64,000 nucleotides of DNA from the NCBI GenBank assembly GCA_039090855.1, contig CM077034.1, positions 223,713,331 through 223,777,330 on the forward strand. The letters run 5' to 3'. The notes beneath the pieces are model-generated. The model was not told where the DNA came from. It searched no databases and saw only the letters and a list, made by a program, of their open reading frames with translations. Shown here piece by piece: positions 10,845 through 21,552 of the stretch; position 1 is the stretch's first letter; every line of letters starts with the position of its first letter. The DNA comes from Macrothele yani. Taxonomy: Eukaryota; Arthropoda; Arachnida; Araneae; Macrothelidae. The position numbers and the translations under genes were made by a program.

Positions 10845-11200
10845 GAAGAATTGGCAATTAAACACGTAACACACAAAGCGTTAGAAGAATTCTTGATATC
10901 ATTAGGTCATGAATAAGTTACATTGAAAATTGTAAATGGTAGGACGTTTCGGTAGCGACTTCTACCTTCATCAAACATGGAATGAAACACATGGTAAAAG
11001 CATCAGTTGTTGCCAGATTTCGAAATTGCTTTCCAAATGATAGGGATATTAACAGCAAACAGATATTGCTTATTAACAATGAATAGACATGGCTGTTTCA
11101 TTCCACGGCTGATGAAGGTAGAAGTCACTACCAAAACGTCCCACCATTTATAATTTTCAACGAACTTATGCATGATATGATAATATCGAGAATTCTTCTA
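10845..11200. repeat. Penelope-1 end pieces in inverted arrangement
   Basis: Bases 10845-10895 match 47925-47995 (AACACGTAACACACAAA). Bases 10896-11035 are the reverse complement of the Penelope-1 3' tail seen at 52550-52700. Bases 11095-11200 are the same tail in forward orientation (GCTGATGAAGGTAGAAGTC...ACGTCCCACC). The two tails form an imperfect palindrome around a short AT-rich core that resembles the 15.4 kb satellite. Inverted terminal copies are typical of Penelope-like elements. Confidence 0.7.
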
Positions 11201-12630
11201 CACTGCTGGCCACCCAAAATGCAACACCCAGAAGGACACGAGATAGCAAAGCCAGATTTACTGGACACATAACAACAGATACAAAGATGAAATGATTGAG
11301 CTTACAGGCCTATGCGAATTGTGGAACACGCACATATCCATAGTTCGTGTGGCCCCCATGGCTGGCAATAACGGCCGCTACACGCCGCGCCATCGAACGA
11401 AAGAGGCTTTGGATGTGGGCTTGGGGTATGTTGGTCCAGGCTGCCTCCACACGTTGCCACAGTTCATCAGGCGTAGCCACGGGTGGTTCTTGCCGGGCCA
11501 CTCGGTTGCCGATCAGCGACCAGACGTCTTCGATGGGCGACATATTGGGAGAACAGGCGGCCCACGGCAGCAGTGACACCTGGTGGGCCGTTAAGAATTG
11601 TTGCACGATGCGTGCCACGTGCGGGCGCGCGTTGTCCTGTTGAAACGTGACCGCTGGCAGGTCCTGCAGGTAAGGGAAGACTACAGGCTCCAAAACGTCG
11701 GAGATGGTGCTGTGGCTGTTGAGTGCACCCGCGATGCGTACCATAGGGGTGCGGGTGTCATATCCAATTGCACCCCAAATCATAACGCCAGGCGACGGAC
11801 CGGTATGGCGATGCATAATGCAGGCGTCATACAGTCTCTCGCCGCGGTGCCGCCACACGCGGATCCGACCATCGTGGTGTTGCAGGAAGAAGCGGGATTC
11901 GTCGGAGAAGACAATGTCGTGCCATTCCATAGTCCAGGTGCAACGTTCAATGGACCACTGCCGCGTTCAACGGCCCACTGCTGCCGCACTCGCCGGTGGT
12001 GTAACATCAATGGTAATAGGAGCAATGGCCACCGTGCGACAAGTCCCCGCTCCTGCAGAGAATGTCGAACGGTACGTGAAGAAAAAGGTTTTTGCGCAAC
12101 ACAATCCAATTCCTGCGCTAACGTTCGTGATGTGGCTGTGCGAGCCGTCAATGCCCGCCGCACAACATGCCGGTCCTCTCGTTCGGTGGTGTACCGCGGC
12201 TGCGGCAATCGCTCACGTCGGTCTGTCCGTCCCTCATGCACCCACCGAATCCATACTCGCCTCACTGTGGCTGGATGTCGTCCCACACGGGCGCCGACGT
12301 CTCGGTACGATAAACCGCTGTCCCGATAAGCCACTATTTGTCCTCTGTCGTACTCCGAAACGTGCTGTAATGACTGCCGTATTCTGCGACGAGGCATCAT
12401 GAAGCTTCACACGCACAGGTCCGGCAGCACAACACACTTCCGCTACTTACACCCCACCATCTGTGGCACCCTTCTTATAGTGCTTTTCGGTGGCACGCCG
12501 GGCGCACATGATTTGCATATGCCCTGCAATGCTAATCGTTTGCACGTCCTCTCGCGGGCGACACATGCTGCGAATTTCAGGCCAATCGGATGCTTCCTTT
12601 TTGGTGTTGCATTTTGGGTGGTCAGCAGTG
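11201..12630 (-). mobile_element. Tc1-E, transposon with both inverted repeats
   Basis: The left end CACTGCTGGCCACCCAAAAT (11201) and right end (complement CACTGCTGACCACCCAAAAT, ending 12630) differ at one position over about 28 bp. TA flanks both ends. The element is 1430 bp long and inserted at the end of a Penelope-1 tail. Confidence 0.94.
11310..12400 (-). pseudogene. Tc1-like transposase (Tc1-E), one frameshift
   Basis: The N-terminal frame (from 12400, MPRRRIRQSLQHVSEYDRG) carries the helix-turn-helix SGLSYRDVGARVGRHPATVR and a basic AT-hook-like linker. The second frame (from 11930) has FSDESRF, FQQDNARPH and SPNMSPIEDVW, so all three catalytic acidic residues survive. It ends GGHTNYGYVRVPQFA, with the last residues probably an extension past the usual NY end. 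One base is missing near 11965, between the two halves. Apart from that frameshift the gene is complete, suggesting a fairly recent insertion. Confidence 0.93.
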
Positions 12631-12699
12631 TAATATTCACTATGTATATGTTCTGTTTTGCCTATAAAATTGTTGCCAAAAAAAAAAAAAAAGAATTGG

Positions 12700-13140
12700 T
12701 GTGCGTTAGTTTTTAATCCACCTTCATGAATTTTTAGATCTCTGCCAAAATGGCAAGTTTTGGAACATTGCTTGAATTTTTTGCTAATTGTTCGACCACT
12801 TCTAAATGACCAAGAGATCTGAAAATTGACATGCTGATAGGCCTTAAAGGTCTGGATACCTAGAAAACTCTGAAAACCAAAATGGCTGCTTTGTCTACTT
12901 GAATTTTTCACGAATTGTTCAACCACATCTAACTGACCCTGAGATCTGAAAATTGGCATGCTCATAGGATTTAAGGTCTGGATATCTGGAAAAGTCTGAA
13001 AACTAAAAAATTCAAAATGGTGGCTTAGCTTTACTGTTTAAAATGCTGATAAGTTTAAAGATAATTACATCAGAAATACTGAAATGCTGTAAAAATTCCA
13101 TGAAATTTTGATTTAAAATTAAGGGGTGCCAAAGCCTTCT
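12700..13140. repeat. Two diverged tandem units of about 125 bp
   Basis: Units at about 12771-12892 and 12900-13025 share GAGATCTGAAAATTG, CATGCT.ATAGG and GGTCTGGATA.CT in the same order. They match roughly four bases in five. No gene is seen here. Confidence 0.65.
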
Positions 13141-13510
13141 ACTATTTTATGACAAAACTGTAAGCACTGATGTCATGACCTTGCTCTAAATCGTAAAACA
13201 GTTACAGATCTTAAATTACTTTTCTTTTCCCTTTATTACTTTTCTCTTTCTTTAATTTTAAGTTCAAAATATGATTTCATAGATTCACCATGTGGAGAAC
13301 GAGCATCATTGCTAGAGTATATAAATGATTTTCCTATTTTGTTGTTAATAATTAATTTCAGAATAAAGTTCTCATTTATATTTCAATTTTCCTCAACAAT
13401 TTAAGTAGAAATGGCAAATTCAGGTAGCTACTTTTTCATTGTCTCACAAACAGTGGCGCCCATATGAGTACTTTTCGGGGTGCGGGCTAAGAAAAATTCT
13501 TACCTCCTTC
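13141..13510. other. No gene seen
   Basis: AT-rich DNA. A possible left end of the MITE-like repeat (CAGTGGCGCCCATATGAG) lies near 13452. It resembles the complement of the right end near 15030-15050 (TTATGTGCGCCCTTG). Confidence 0.45.
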
Positions 13511-13553
13511 AAGGCTGTCAAACATTTTAGTAAATGTACAAAACACTAAAATA

Positions 13554-14899
13554 CACAGTGCGTCAAAGAATTTTTAAGACTGGTGCTAGATTTCAGCCTA
13601 CGGTGGCGCCACCAGTGTAATCGCGATTGCGTTATAAACTGTGACCATCTGCTTGCTTTCTGCCAAAAGTACTGCGCAGTTGTTAAAGTAACTCAAACGA
13701 AACGGTCGTTCATTAGAGGAGTCAAATTTGTTTCATGTTGAATTATTAAGATGGAACAAAGGGCTGTTATTAAATTTAACGCAAAATTTGGTAAAAGTGC
13801 CTCGGAAACGTATCAAATGATGAAACAAGTTTACGGTGAGTTTTGTTTAAGTAGATCAAATGTTTTCCTGTGGCACAAACGTTTTTTGGACGGAAGAGAG
13901 GCGCTAGAAGATGATAAGCATACTGGAAGACCAAGTTCATCTAGGACACCTGAGATTATTGAAAAAGTGCGTGATTTCGTGGCAAACAATCGATGTGCGT
14001 CACTAAGAATGATGGAAGAGTCTTTAAACATCAACAAAGTCTTTTAAACATCAACAAAGAAACGATTCGAACCATCCTGCATGAAGATTTGGGCAAAACA
14101 AAAGTCTGTGCTAAATTTGTTCCACACATGTTAACAAATGAACAAAAATGAAGGAGAAGTGCACATTGCAGAGACATCATTTCAGCCGCTGAAAATGATC
14201 CAAACGTCTTAAAATCGATTGTTACTGGTGATGAAACATGGTGTTTTCGATGTGATCCTAAAACAAAGCGACAAAGTGTGGAATGGAAGTCAGAAAACAA
14301 GCCACAAGCCAAAAAAAAAAAAAAAAAACAAGCACAAAGTTCCATCGAAAATCAAAACAATGCTCATTACATTCTTTGATAGTAAGGGTATTATCCACAA
14401 AGAATTTGTTCCAAGTGGACAAACAATTACTGGCGAGTTTTATTTAAATGTTTTGAGGCGTTTGATGGGCAGAATTTGTCGCATTCGTCCAGAATATCGG
14501 GATGAAAACAGTTGGTGTTTGTTGCACGATAATGCACCCAGTCACACCCCACTTCTTGTTCGCAGATTTTTGGGGAAAAATAACGTCTGTGTGTTGAATC
14601 ACCCACCATATTCGCCTGATTTAGCACCCTGCGACTTCTTTTTGTTCCCAAAACTTAAAATGACGTTAAAAGGGTGTTATTTTGATGATATTTCGACCCT
14701 ACAAACAGCTTCGACGTGAGCTTTGGAGGCAATTCCGCAAAGTGAACTGGAACAGGCATTCAAATCATTATTAAATCGCTGTAACAAGTGTATTGAAGCC
14801 GAAGGGACTTATTTTGAATAACAAACCAAAACAAATTATAATTTCTTGTTTCTATTTCATTTTACAGACCCAGTCTTAAAAATTCTTTGACGCACTGTG
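13554..14899 (+). mobile_element. Mariner-D with perfect 30-bp inverted repeats
   Basis: The left end CACAGTGCGTCAAAGAATTT (13554 onward) is matched without mismatch over 30 bp by the complement of the right end, finishing at 14899. TA flanks both sides (13552-13553, 14900-14901). The length of 1346 bp is typical of mariner. Confidence 0.96.
13751..14821 (+). pseudogene. Mariner (DD34D) transposase, frameshifted
   Basis: The N-terminus MEQRAVIKFNAKFGKSA starts a paired-type DNA-binding region ending near NNRCASLRMMEESLNIN. A 19-20 bp tandem duplication (about 14024-14060, TTTAAACATCAACAAAG twice) breaks the frame there. The second part has the catalytic VTGDETW, a TGA at about 14150 and a poly-A expansion near 14310 that shifts the frame again. 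The third part holds LLHDNAPSH and YSPDLAPCDFF, so all three Asp are present. It ends EAEGTYFE at 14821, with one more stop at about 14718. The duplication and A-run are slippage-type lesions. The ends of the element remain perfect, so it could still be moved in trans. Confidence 0.94.
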
Positions 14900-15080
14900 T
14901 ACATCAAAAATAATTGATACAATCAATCATTAATATCTTATTATTTTTTAAAATGCTTTTAAAAAAAAGGTTTTGTCTATTTTAGTGTTTTAAATTTATC
15001 AAAAGTTTGGCTATACCAACTGGGGGGAAGGAGCCCCCCTTATGTGCGCCCTTGCTCACAAACGTAATGTCACGAAGTAC

Positions 15081-15427
15081 TCAAGCATCAAATTTGGGAT
15101 CTCTACAATGACAATACGGAAAGTTGCAGCAAGGCTGAAGCCAAGGTCGCCATATGCTGTTTAAAATACTAAATTGATCAGGCACTTGGCTCACGGTTTT
15201 CTCATGTTTTTTACGTAGGTTATTTACAGTAGAAATCACTTTCAGATACTTTGGACTTGAAGAAATGTCAGTCGGTTGCGATTCTGAAGGATCGACAGCA
15301 AGGTTGTACAAAAGAGGAGGATCCTGATGAACAACATATTTCCCAAAACAGTGACAAACATATTCACATCTTGTGGCATTTTCAATAAACTTTGGTAGAG
15401 TCCAATGAACCTTCCAAACTGCACCAC
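15081..15427 (-). CDS. Steryl-sulfatase/arylsulfatase, last coding exon
   Basis: This exon encodes the C-terminus of a sulfatase that hydrolyses sulfate esters, probably of the membrane-associated steryl-sulfatase group acting in the secretory pathway. The reading is KVHWTLPKFIENATRCEYVC, CFGKYVVHQDPPLLYNLAVD, then VPDQFSILNSIWRPWLQPCC and a Cys-rich tail before the stop at 15081. The pattern of C.CFG.YV.H.DPPLL and PDQFS...W.PWLQ.CC is that of vertebrate steryl-sulfatase-like proteins. A splice acceptor TTAATAG lies directly upstream on the minus strand. The first two bases GT complete a Gly codon begun by the exon at 23585. The acceptor region is built from the AT-rich satellite that starts next to it. 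Confidence 0.9.
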
Positions 15428-15430
15428 CTA

Positions 15431-17639
15431 TTAAGAGTAAATAGATAATGCTAATTAACAGTGAATGGATGTCGCTAATTAACAGCAAAATATATTGATA
15501 ATTAGCAGCAAATCGATATTGCTAACAGTGAATAGACATGGTTGATTTGCAGTAAACAAAATCCTAATTATCAATGAATAAAAATGTTAATTAACAGTAT
15601 ATGAAAATGCTAATTAACAACAAACAATGTTAAAATCAGTGAATGAACAACGCTAATTAACAGTGAATGGATATCACTAATTAACAGCAAAATATATTGA
15701 TAAGTAGCAGCAAATCAATATTGCTAACAGTGAATAGACATGGCTGATTTGCAGTAAACAAAATCATAATTATCAATGAATAAAATGCTAATTAACAGTA
15801 TATAAAATGCTAATTAACGACAGATGATGTTAAAATCAGTGAATGAACAACGCTAATTAACAGTGAATGGATATCGCTAATTAACAGCAAAATATATTGA
15901 TAATTAGCAGCAAATCGATATTGCTAACAGTGAATAGACATGGCTGATTTGCAGTAAACAAAATCATAATTATCAATGAATAAAATGTTAATTAACAGTA
16001 TATAAAATGCTAATTAACGACAGACGATGTTAAAATCAGTGAATGAACAACGCTAATTAACAGTGAATGGGTATCGCTAATTAACAGCAAAATATATTGA
16101 TAATTAGCAGCAAATCAATATTGCTAACAGTGAATAGACATGGCTGATTTGCAGTAAACAAAATCATAATTATCAATGAATAAAATGCTAATTAACAGTA
16201 TATAAAATGCTAATTAACGACAGATGATGTTAAAATCAGTGAATGAACAACGCTAATTAACAGTGAATGGATATCGCTAATTAACAGCAAAATATATTGA
16301 TAATTAGCAGCAAATCGATATTGCTAACAGTGAATAGACATGGCTGATTTGCAGTAAACAAAATCATAATTATCAATGAATAAAATGCTAATTAACAGTA
16401 TATAAAATGCTAATTAACGACAGATGATGTTAAAATCAGTGAATGAACGCTAATTAACAGTGAATGGATATCGCTAATTAACAGCAAAATATATTGATAA
16501 TTAGCAGCAAATCGATATTGCTAACAGTGAATAGAAATGGCTGATTTGCAGTAAACAAAATCCTAATTATCAATGAATAAACATGTTAATTAACAGTATA
16601 TAAAAATGCTAATTAACCACAAACAGACGATGTTAAAATCAGTGAACGAGCAATGCTAATTAACAGTGAATGGATATCGCTAATTAACAGCAATAGGTAT
16701 TGCTAACAGTGAATAGACATGACTGATTTGCAGTAAACAAAATCCTAATTTTTGATATTGCTAACAGTGAATAGACATGGCTGATTTGCAGTAAACAAAA
16801 TCCGAATTATCAATATATAAACATGTTAATTAACAGTATATAAAAATGCTAATTAACGACAAACAGACGATGTTAAAATCAGTGAATGAACAATGCTAAT
16901 TAACAGTGAATGGATATCGCTAATTAACAGCAAAATATATTGATAATTAACAGCAAATCGATATTGCTAACAGAGAATAGACATGGCTGATTTGCAGTAA
17001 ACAAAATCCTAATTATCAATGAATAAAAATGTTAACTAACAGTATATAAAAATGCTAATTAACCACAAACAGACGATGTTAAAATCAGTGAACGAGCAAT
17101 GCTAATTAACAGTGAATGGATATCGCTAATTAACAGCAAATCGATATTGCTAAAAGTGAATAGACATGGCTGATTTGCAGTAAACAAAATCCTAATTATC
17201 AATAAATAAAAATGTTAATTAATAGTATATAAAAATGCTAATTAACGACAAACAGACGACGTTAAAATCAGTGAATGAACAATGCTAATTAACAGTGAAT
17301 GGATATCGCTAATTAACAGCAAAATATATTGATAATTAACAGCAAATCGATATTGCTAACAGTGAATAGACATGGCTAATTTGCAGTAAACAAAATCCTA
17401 ATTATCAATGAATAAAAATGTTAATTAACAGTATATAAAAATGCTAATTAACGACAAACAGACGATGTTAAAATCAGTGAATGAACAACGCTAATTAACA
17501 GTGAATAGATATTGTTAATTAACAGCAATAGGTATTGCTAATTAGCAGGGAATAACATTAACTATCAGTGAATAACATGTTAATTAACAATGAATAAAAA
17601 TGCTAATTAAAAGTGAATACAAATCATGAACAGAATAAG
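15431..17639. repeat. AT-rich satellite, about 200-bp higher-order unit
   Basis: The unit repeats with a period of 200-201 bp. GAATAGACATGGCTGATTTG occurs near 15530, 15732, 15932, 16132, 16332 and 16528. It is itself made of shorter blocks around GCTAATTAACAGTGAATG. Later units (after about 16600) are more variable, with deletions. The satellite lies in the sulfatase intron and touches its 3' splice acceptor. It contains dozens of TAATTA cores. Confidence 0.93.
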
Positions 17640-19257
17640 GGATTACACCATACAATACAAATTTTGAAGATGGCAATCCGTTTTTTGGTGTAAATATGAC
17701 CAGGTTGGTAAGTCAGATAATATCCGAAAACTTGAAAATTTCATCGTCCTGGAGTGGGAATCAAACCTGTGTCTCCCAGAAAGCGCCCTGGTATGCTAAC
17801 CACTGCACATCCGAAATTTAATAATTTAAATTCAAAAAGACGATATCCGGAATTTTCAAGTTTTTGGATATAATCTGACTTACCATCCTTGTCACATTTA
17901 GGCCAAAAATCGGATTGTCATCTTCAAAATTTGTATTATATGGCGTAATCCCGTGTTTCTTTCATGATTTATCTGCTTCTCTGGGCAAACATGGGATAAG
18001 ATTCTTAACCTCCAGATTCGCTAAACATGAATGCCGGTTGCTTCGACTAGCGAATCCTGTGATGGTTAAATTCAAATTGATCGGAAACTTGAAACTTGGT
18101 TGTTCTGGGTTGTGTAGTGGTTAGCATACTTAGGCGTTTTCTGGGAGACGCGGGTCTGAGTCCCGCTTCAGGACGATGAAAATTTTCAAGTTTTCGGATA
18201 TTATCTGACTTACACATTTACGCCAAAAATCGGATTGTCATCTTCAAAATTTGTAATATATGGCGTAATCCCGTATTTCTTTCATGATTTATCTGTTTCT
18301 CCGGGCAAACACGGGATAAGATTCTTAACCTCCAGATTCGCAAAACATGAATGCCGGTTGCTTCGACTAGCCAATCCTGTGATGGTTATATTCAAATTGA
18401 TCGGAAACTTGAGACTTGGTTGTTCTGGGTGGTGTAGTGGTTAGCATACCTAGGCGTTTTCTGGGAGACGCGGGTCTGAGTCCCGCTCCAGGACGATGAA
18501 AATTTTCAAGTTTTCGGATATTATCTGACTTACGATCCTTGTCACATTTACGCCAAAAATCGGATTGTCATCTTCAAAATTTGTATTATATGGCGTAATC
18601 CCGTATTTCTTTCATGATTTATCTGCTTGTCCGGGCAAACACGGGATAAGATTCTTAACCTCCAGATTCGCTAAACATGAATGCCGGTTGCTTCGACTAG
18701 CGAATCCTGTGATGGTTATATTCAAATTGATCGAAAACTTGACAATTGGTCGTTCTGGGTGGTGTAGTGGTTAGCATACCCGGGCGTTTCCTGGGAGACG
18801 CGGGTTCGAGTCCCGCTTTAGGACAATGAAAATTTTCAAGTTTTCGGATATTAACTGACTTACCATCCTTGTCATATTTACGGCAAAAATCGGATTGTCA
18901 TCTTCAAAATTTGTATTATATGGCGTAATCCCGTATTTCTTTCATGATTTATCTGCTTCTCCGGGCAAACACGGGATAAGATTCTTAACCTCCAGATTCG
19001 CTAAACATGAATGCCGGTTGCTTCGACTAGTGAATCCTGTGAATGGTTATATTCAAATTAATCGGAAACTTGAGACTTGGTTGTTCTGGGTTGTGTAGTG
19101 GTTAGCATACCCAGGCGCCATCTGGGAGACGCAAGTTCGATTCCCACTCCAGGACGACAGAATTTTTCAAGTTTTCAGATATTATCTGACTTAGCATCCT
19201 GGTCATAATTACACCAAAAAAAAAAAAAACGGATTGCCATCTTCAAAAAAAAAAAAG
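17640..19257. repeat. SINE-4 array: tRNA-like repeat, one inverted plus four direct units
   Basis: Four direct units with a spacing of 320-330 bp each hold a tRNA-like segment: A box GTGTAGTGGTTAGCATA, a foldable anticodon arm, B box GGTTCGAGTCCCGC or GGTCTGAGTCCCGC, and an acceptor stem GTTCTGG with CCAGGAC. The first unit (17640-17815) is in reverse orientation, so the array begins and ends with the same sequence as inverted ends (GAAGATGGCAATCCG). The short similar ORFs at 17915, 18235, 18565 and 18895 come from the repeat and are not genes. The array is inserted in the satellite, which resumes at 19258. Confidence 0.85.
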
Positions 19258-19500
19258 TTCATAAAAATGTTAATTAACAACAAACAGACAATGCTAAATA
19301 AAATCAGTGAATGAATAATATTAACAATGAACAGATATTGCTAATTAAGAGCAATCATACACTTGCTAATTGGTAGCGAATAAAAGTGCTAATTATCAGT
19401 GAATAAAAATGCTACTTAATGATAAATACACAATGCAAAAATCAGAGTGAATGAACAATTTTCATTAACAGTAAATAAGCAATGCTAATTTCATACAAGG
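19258..19500. repeat. AT-rich satellite, continuation
   Basis: Degenerate GTTAATTAAC and AGTGAATAA blocks of the satellite at 15431 resume here after the SINE-4 array and fade out by about 19500. Confidence 0.75.
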
Positions 19501-19712
19501 TAGATTCAGAAAATTCCCAAAACTGTGTCCAAACTGTGGGAACAAATAATTGCACAGGGGGATCTTTTAGTTTCAGAGGTTGGAAACACCCACAATGTTA
19601 TTTGATGGCAAGTTGCATTATACCATTTACTATCTACATGCAGCACCAGTAGTTTGCATTTAGTGATGTTGAAGTCGAAAAGGTATGTCATAAGTAAGTG
19701 GCAAACGGGGGT

Positions 19713-19962
19713 GGGGGTGGTTCTTTTTTTTTTTTTTTTTTGTTTGGAGGTTTAACGACCACCGTGAGCAACTCAATGGGCTATAAGCAGTCGCCCGTCC
19801 CTAATTTAGGGTCACTGGTTCCAGGGAAGGGAGAGAGCCAGTGCCGTAAGACAAACACAACATCCCTTGCCTGACCGGGATTCGAACCCGGACCCCTTAC
19901 GGACGAATGATCAGAGGCCAGCGCCTTAGACCACTGCGCCACCGGGGCGGCGGGGGTGGTTC
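19713..19962 (-). mobile_element. SINE-1, single copy with 11-bp target duplication
   Basis: A full-length SINE-1 (19724-19951) lies on the minus strand, with complete A and B boxes and a long A-tail (T-run 19724-19741). It is flanked by identical GGGGGTGGTTC copies at 19713-19723 and 19952-19962. This gives the reference boundaries of the family: 5' end at GCCGCCCCGG and 3' end in an A-run. Confidence 0.95.
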
Positions 19963-20020
19963 CCTCAGGTCCGGATCCCCCTTCGACAGGGGACTGAGTA
20001 GGAATTTAAAGTGATACATA

Positions 20021-21050
20021 CACTATAATGACAAAAGTCACCAGACACCTAGAAGAGAAACACAACACAGCATTTATTGACATACATTAGAATGGTGTCA
20101 GTCCACCTTTGGCCTTAATGCATGCACTGACCCTTTGAGACATGCTTTCAACAAGGGTTTTGGAACACAGCGATAGGTATGCGCTTCCATTCAGTACATA
20201 ATGCTGCTGCTAACTGTTGCATAGTAGTAGGCCTTGGTTCCAAATTTCTTATGCGGCAATCTAATTCATCCCATAGGTGTGCTATGGGATTAAGATCAGG
20301 GCTCTGTGCTGGCCAGTCCACACACAATAAAACCATGTCATAACAGTCCTTGCTTTATGGCTCGGTGCATTATCCTGCTGGTACCAACAAGGCTCGGTTC
20401 CATGGCATTGCCAAAGAGTTGGTAGGGAATAATTGTCCAGAATATCGAGGTAGACGTGCTGGTTAACAGGTTTGTCCACGATAACCAATGGGCCGAGACC
20501 ATACGACGAAAAACTCCCCCACACGAGTACACTGCCAGCTCCAAACTTGACCGTAGAAACAGTACACTGTGGTAAGTAGCATTCCTCTGGCTGCCACCAT
20601 ACTCACACATGGCCATCAAACTGATGGATCGTGTATCTGGATTCATCAGTCCATAGGACTCGTTTTCACTGATCGATGGTCCACGATAAATGTTCTTTAC
20701 ACCATGCTAAATGACGAGCAGCAGTCTGAGTGGAGATTTTCTTTGGTCTGCCAGTATGTTTTGATGCTTCAGGCACGCCGCGTGTCTTCCACTTATTCAG
20801 CACATCCAAAACAGTTGACTTGGGTATGTTTAAATGCCTCTTGGCTTCTCTTATAGACCACATGCTAATATAACACCCAACAATCTTTCCATTCTCAAAC
20901 TCAGTTCTCACCTGCCGCAACACTTTCACTCAACCTCACAGTGCGATATGATAGCGGTCAGCTGCAGGCTTCTTTTCATACCGTTTGCAGATGTACCACG
21001 CATCTTAACAACACAGCGGATCCACTCATTTGCTTTTTGTCAATATAGTG
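20021..21050 (-). mobile_element. Tc1-G, internally deleted transposon
   Basis: The ends CACTATAATGACAAAAGTCA (20021) and, by complement, CACTATATTGACAAAAAGCA (ending 21050) are flanked by TA. At 1030 bp it is shorter than a complete element because part of the transposase gene is deleted. Confidence 0.9.
20087..20929 (-). pseudogene. Tc1-like transposase (Tc1-G), deleted and mutated
   Basis: It starts MKVLRQVRTEFENGKIVG and has a helix-turn-helix (SIREAKRHLNIPKSTVLDVL). The linker KHTGRPKKISTQ joins straight to TAARHLAWCKEHLSW, so the second helix-turn-helix half and the spacer, perhaps 60-70 residues, are deleted. The catalytic motifs are WTDESR, QQDNAPSH and SPDLNPIAHLWDEL. In the last, the catalytic Glu is Ala. 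Stops and at least one frameshift lie between the segments. The natural C-terminus (KAKGGLTPF) ends at 20087. Confidence 0.9.
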
Positions 21051-21119
21051 TATGTACATATGAGACTTTCACTAATGAACCAAATCAATAGACTCCCCCC
21101 TACAAAATTTCTGGCTATG

Positions 21120-21551
21120 CCCCTGTATGTCACTGAGCAACGTGCAAACATGAAATCTTGTGTTTTGCTTCAAAAACCGCCATCACGGACATTAACCATG
21201 CTTCGGCAAGCGTGCAGTAAAATAGCAAGGAAGAAATCTTAAGTTCAGGGAAGGCATAAGCATTTTCGAGATTTGTGAATACTGATCACGATCTGCCTAG
21301 CGAGTGCTGGTGTACCTTTCAACTGGAGTGCATAAACCACATTGTCTGATGTGACCAAAGAAAAACTACACGAAATGGTGTCAGAGATAGCAATGTATGC
21401 TGAAAGTGTTCACAACAATGATTTGAATATGAATTATGTTTATCAGCACTTGGTTCCAAAAATGCTGACTCCTGAAGAACAAAAAAACACGAATGAACCT
21501 TGCCAGAGACCTAATAACTATGGATGAAAACTACAATTTTCTAAGCAATAT
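21120..21551 (+). pseudogene. Mariner-like transposase relic cut by Tc1-H
   Basis: Fragments in changing frames read YVYQHLVPKMLTPEEQK and then NLARDLITMDENYNFLSN. This fits the linker before the first catalytic Asp in mariner-type proteins (K.VPK.LT.EQK...R..... DP.FL). The relic stops exactly at the TA where Tc1-H begins, which suggests insertion into it. No catalytic residue is left. Confidence 0.5.
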
Positions 21552-21552
21552 A

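Larger units (their letters stand above)
13511..15046. repeat. MITE-like repeat, copy 2, split by mariner-D
   Basis: Bases 13511-13553 and 14900-15046 together match 10311-10480. The interruption is exactly mariner-D with a TA duplication, so the mariner inserted into this repeat. Confidence 0.75.

Noticed and set aside
11598..12402. Plus-strand ORFs of 232-243 codons opposite Tc1-E
   Set aside because: Antisense to the transposase. GC-rich coding sequence leaves long open antisense frames.
17915..19098. Four similar 67-69 codon ORFs (MSSSKFVLYGVIPYFFHDLS) as a small gene family
   Set aside because: They lie at the same place in each 330-bp repeat and start with a non-ATG codon. They are by-products of the array.
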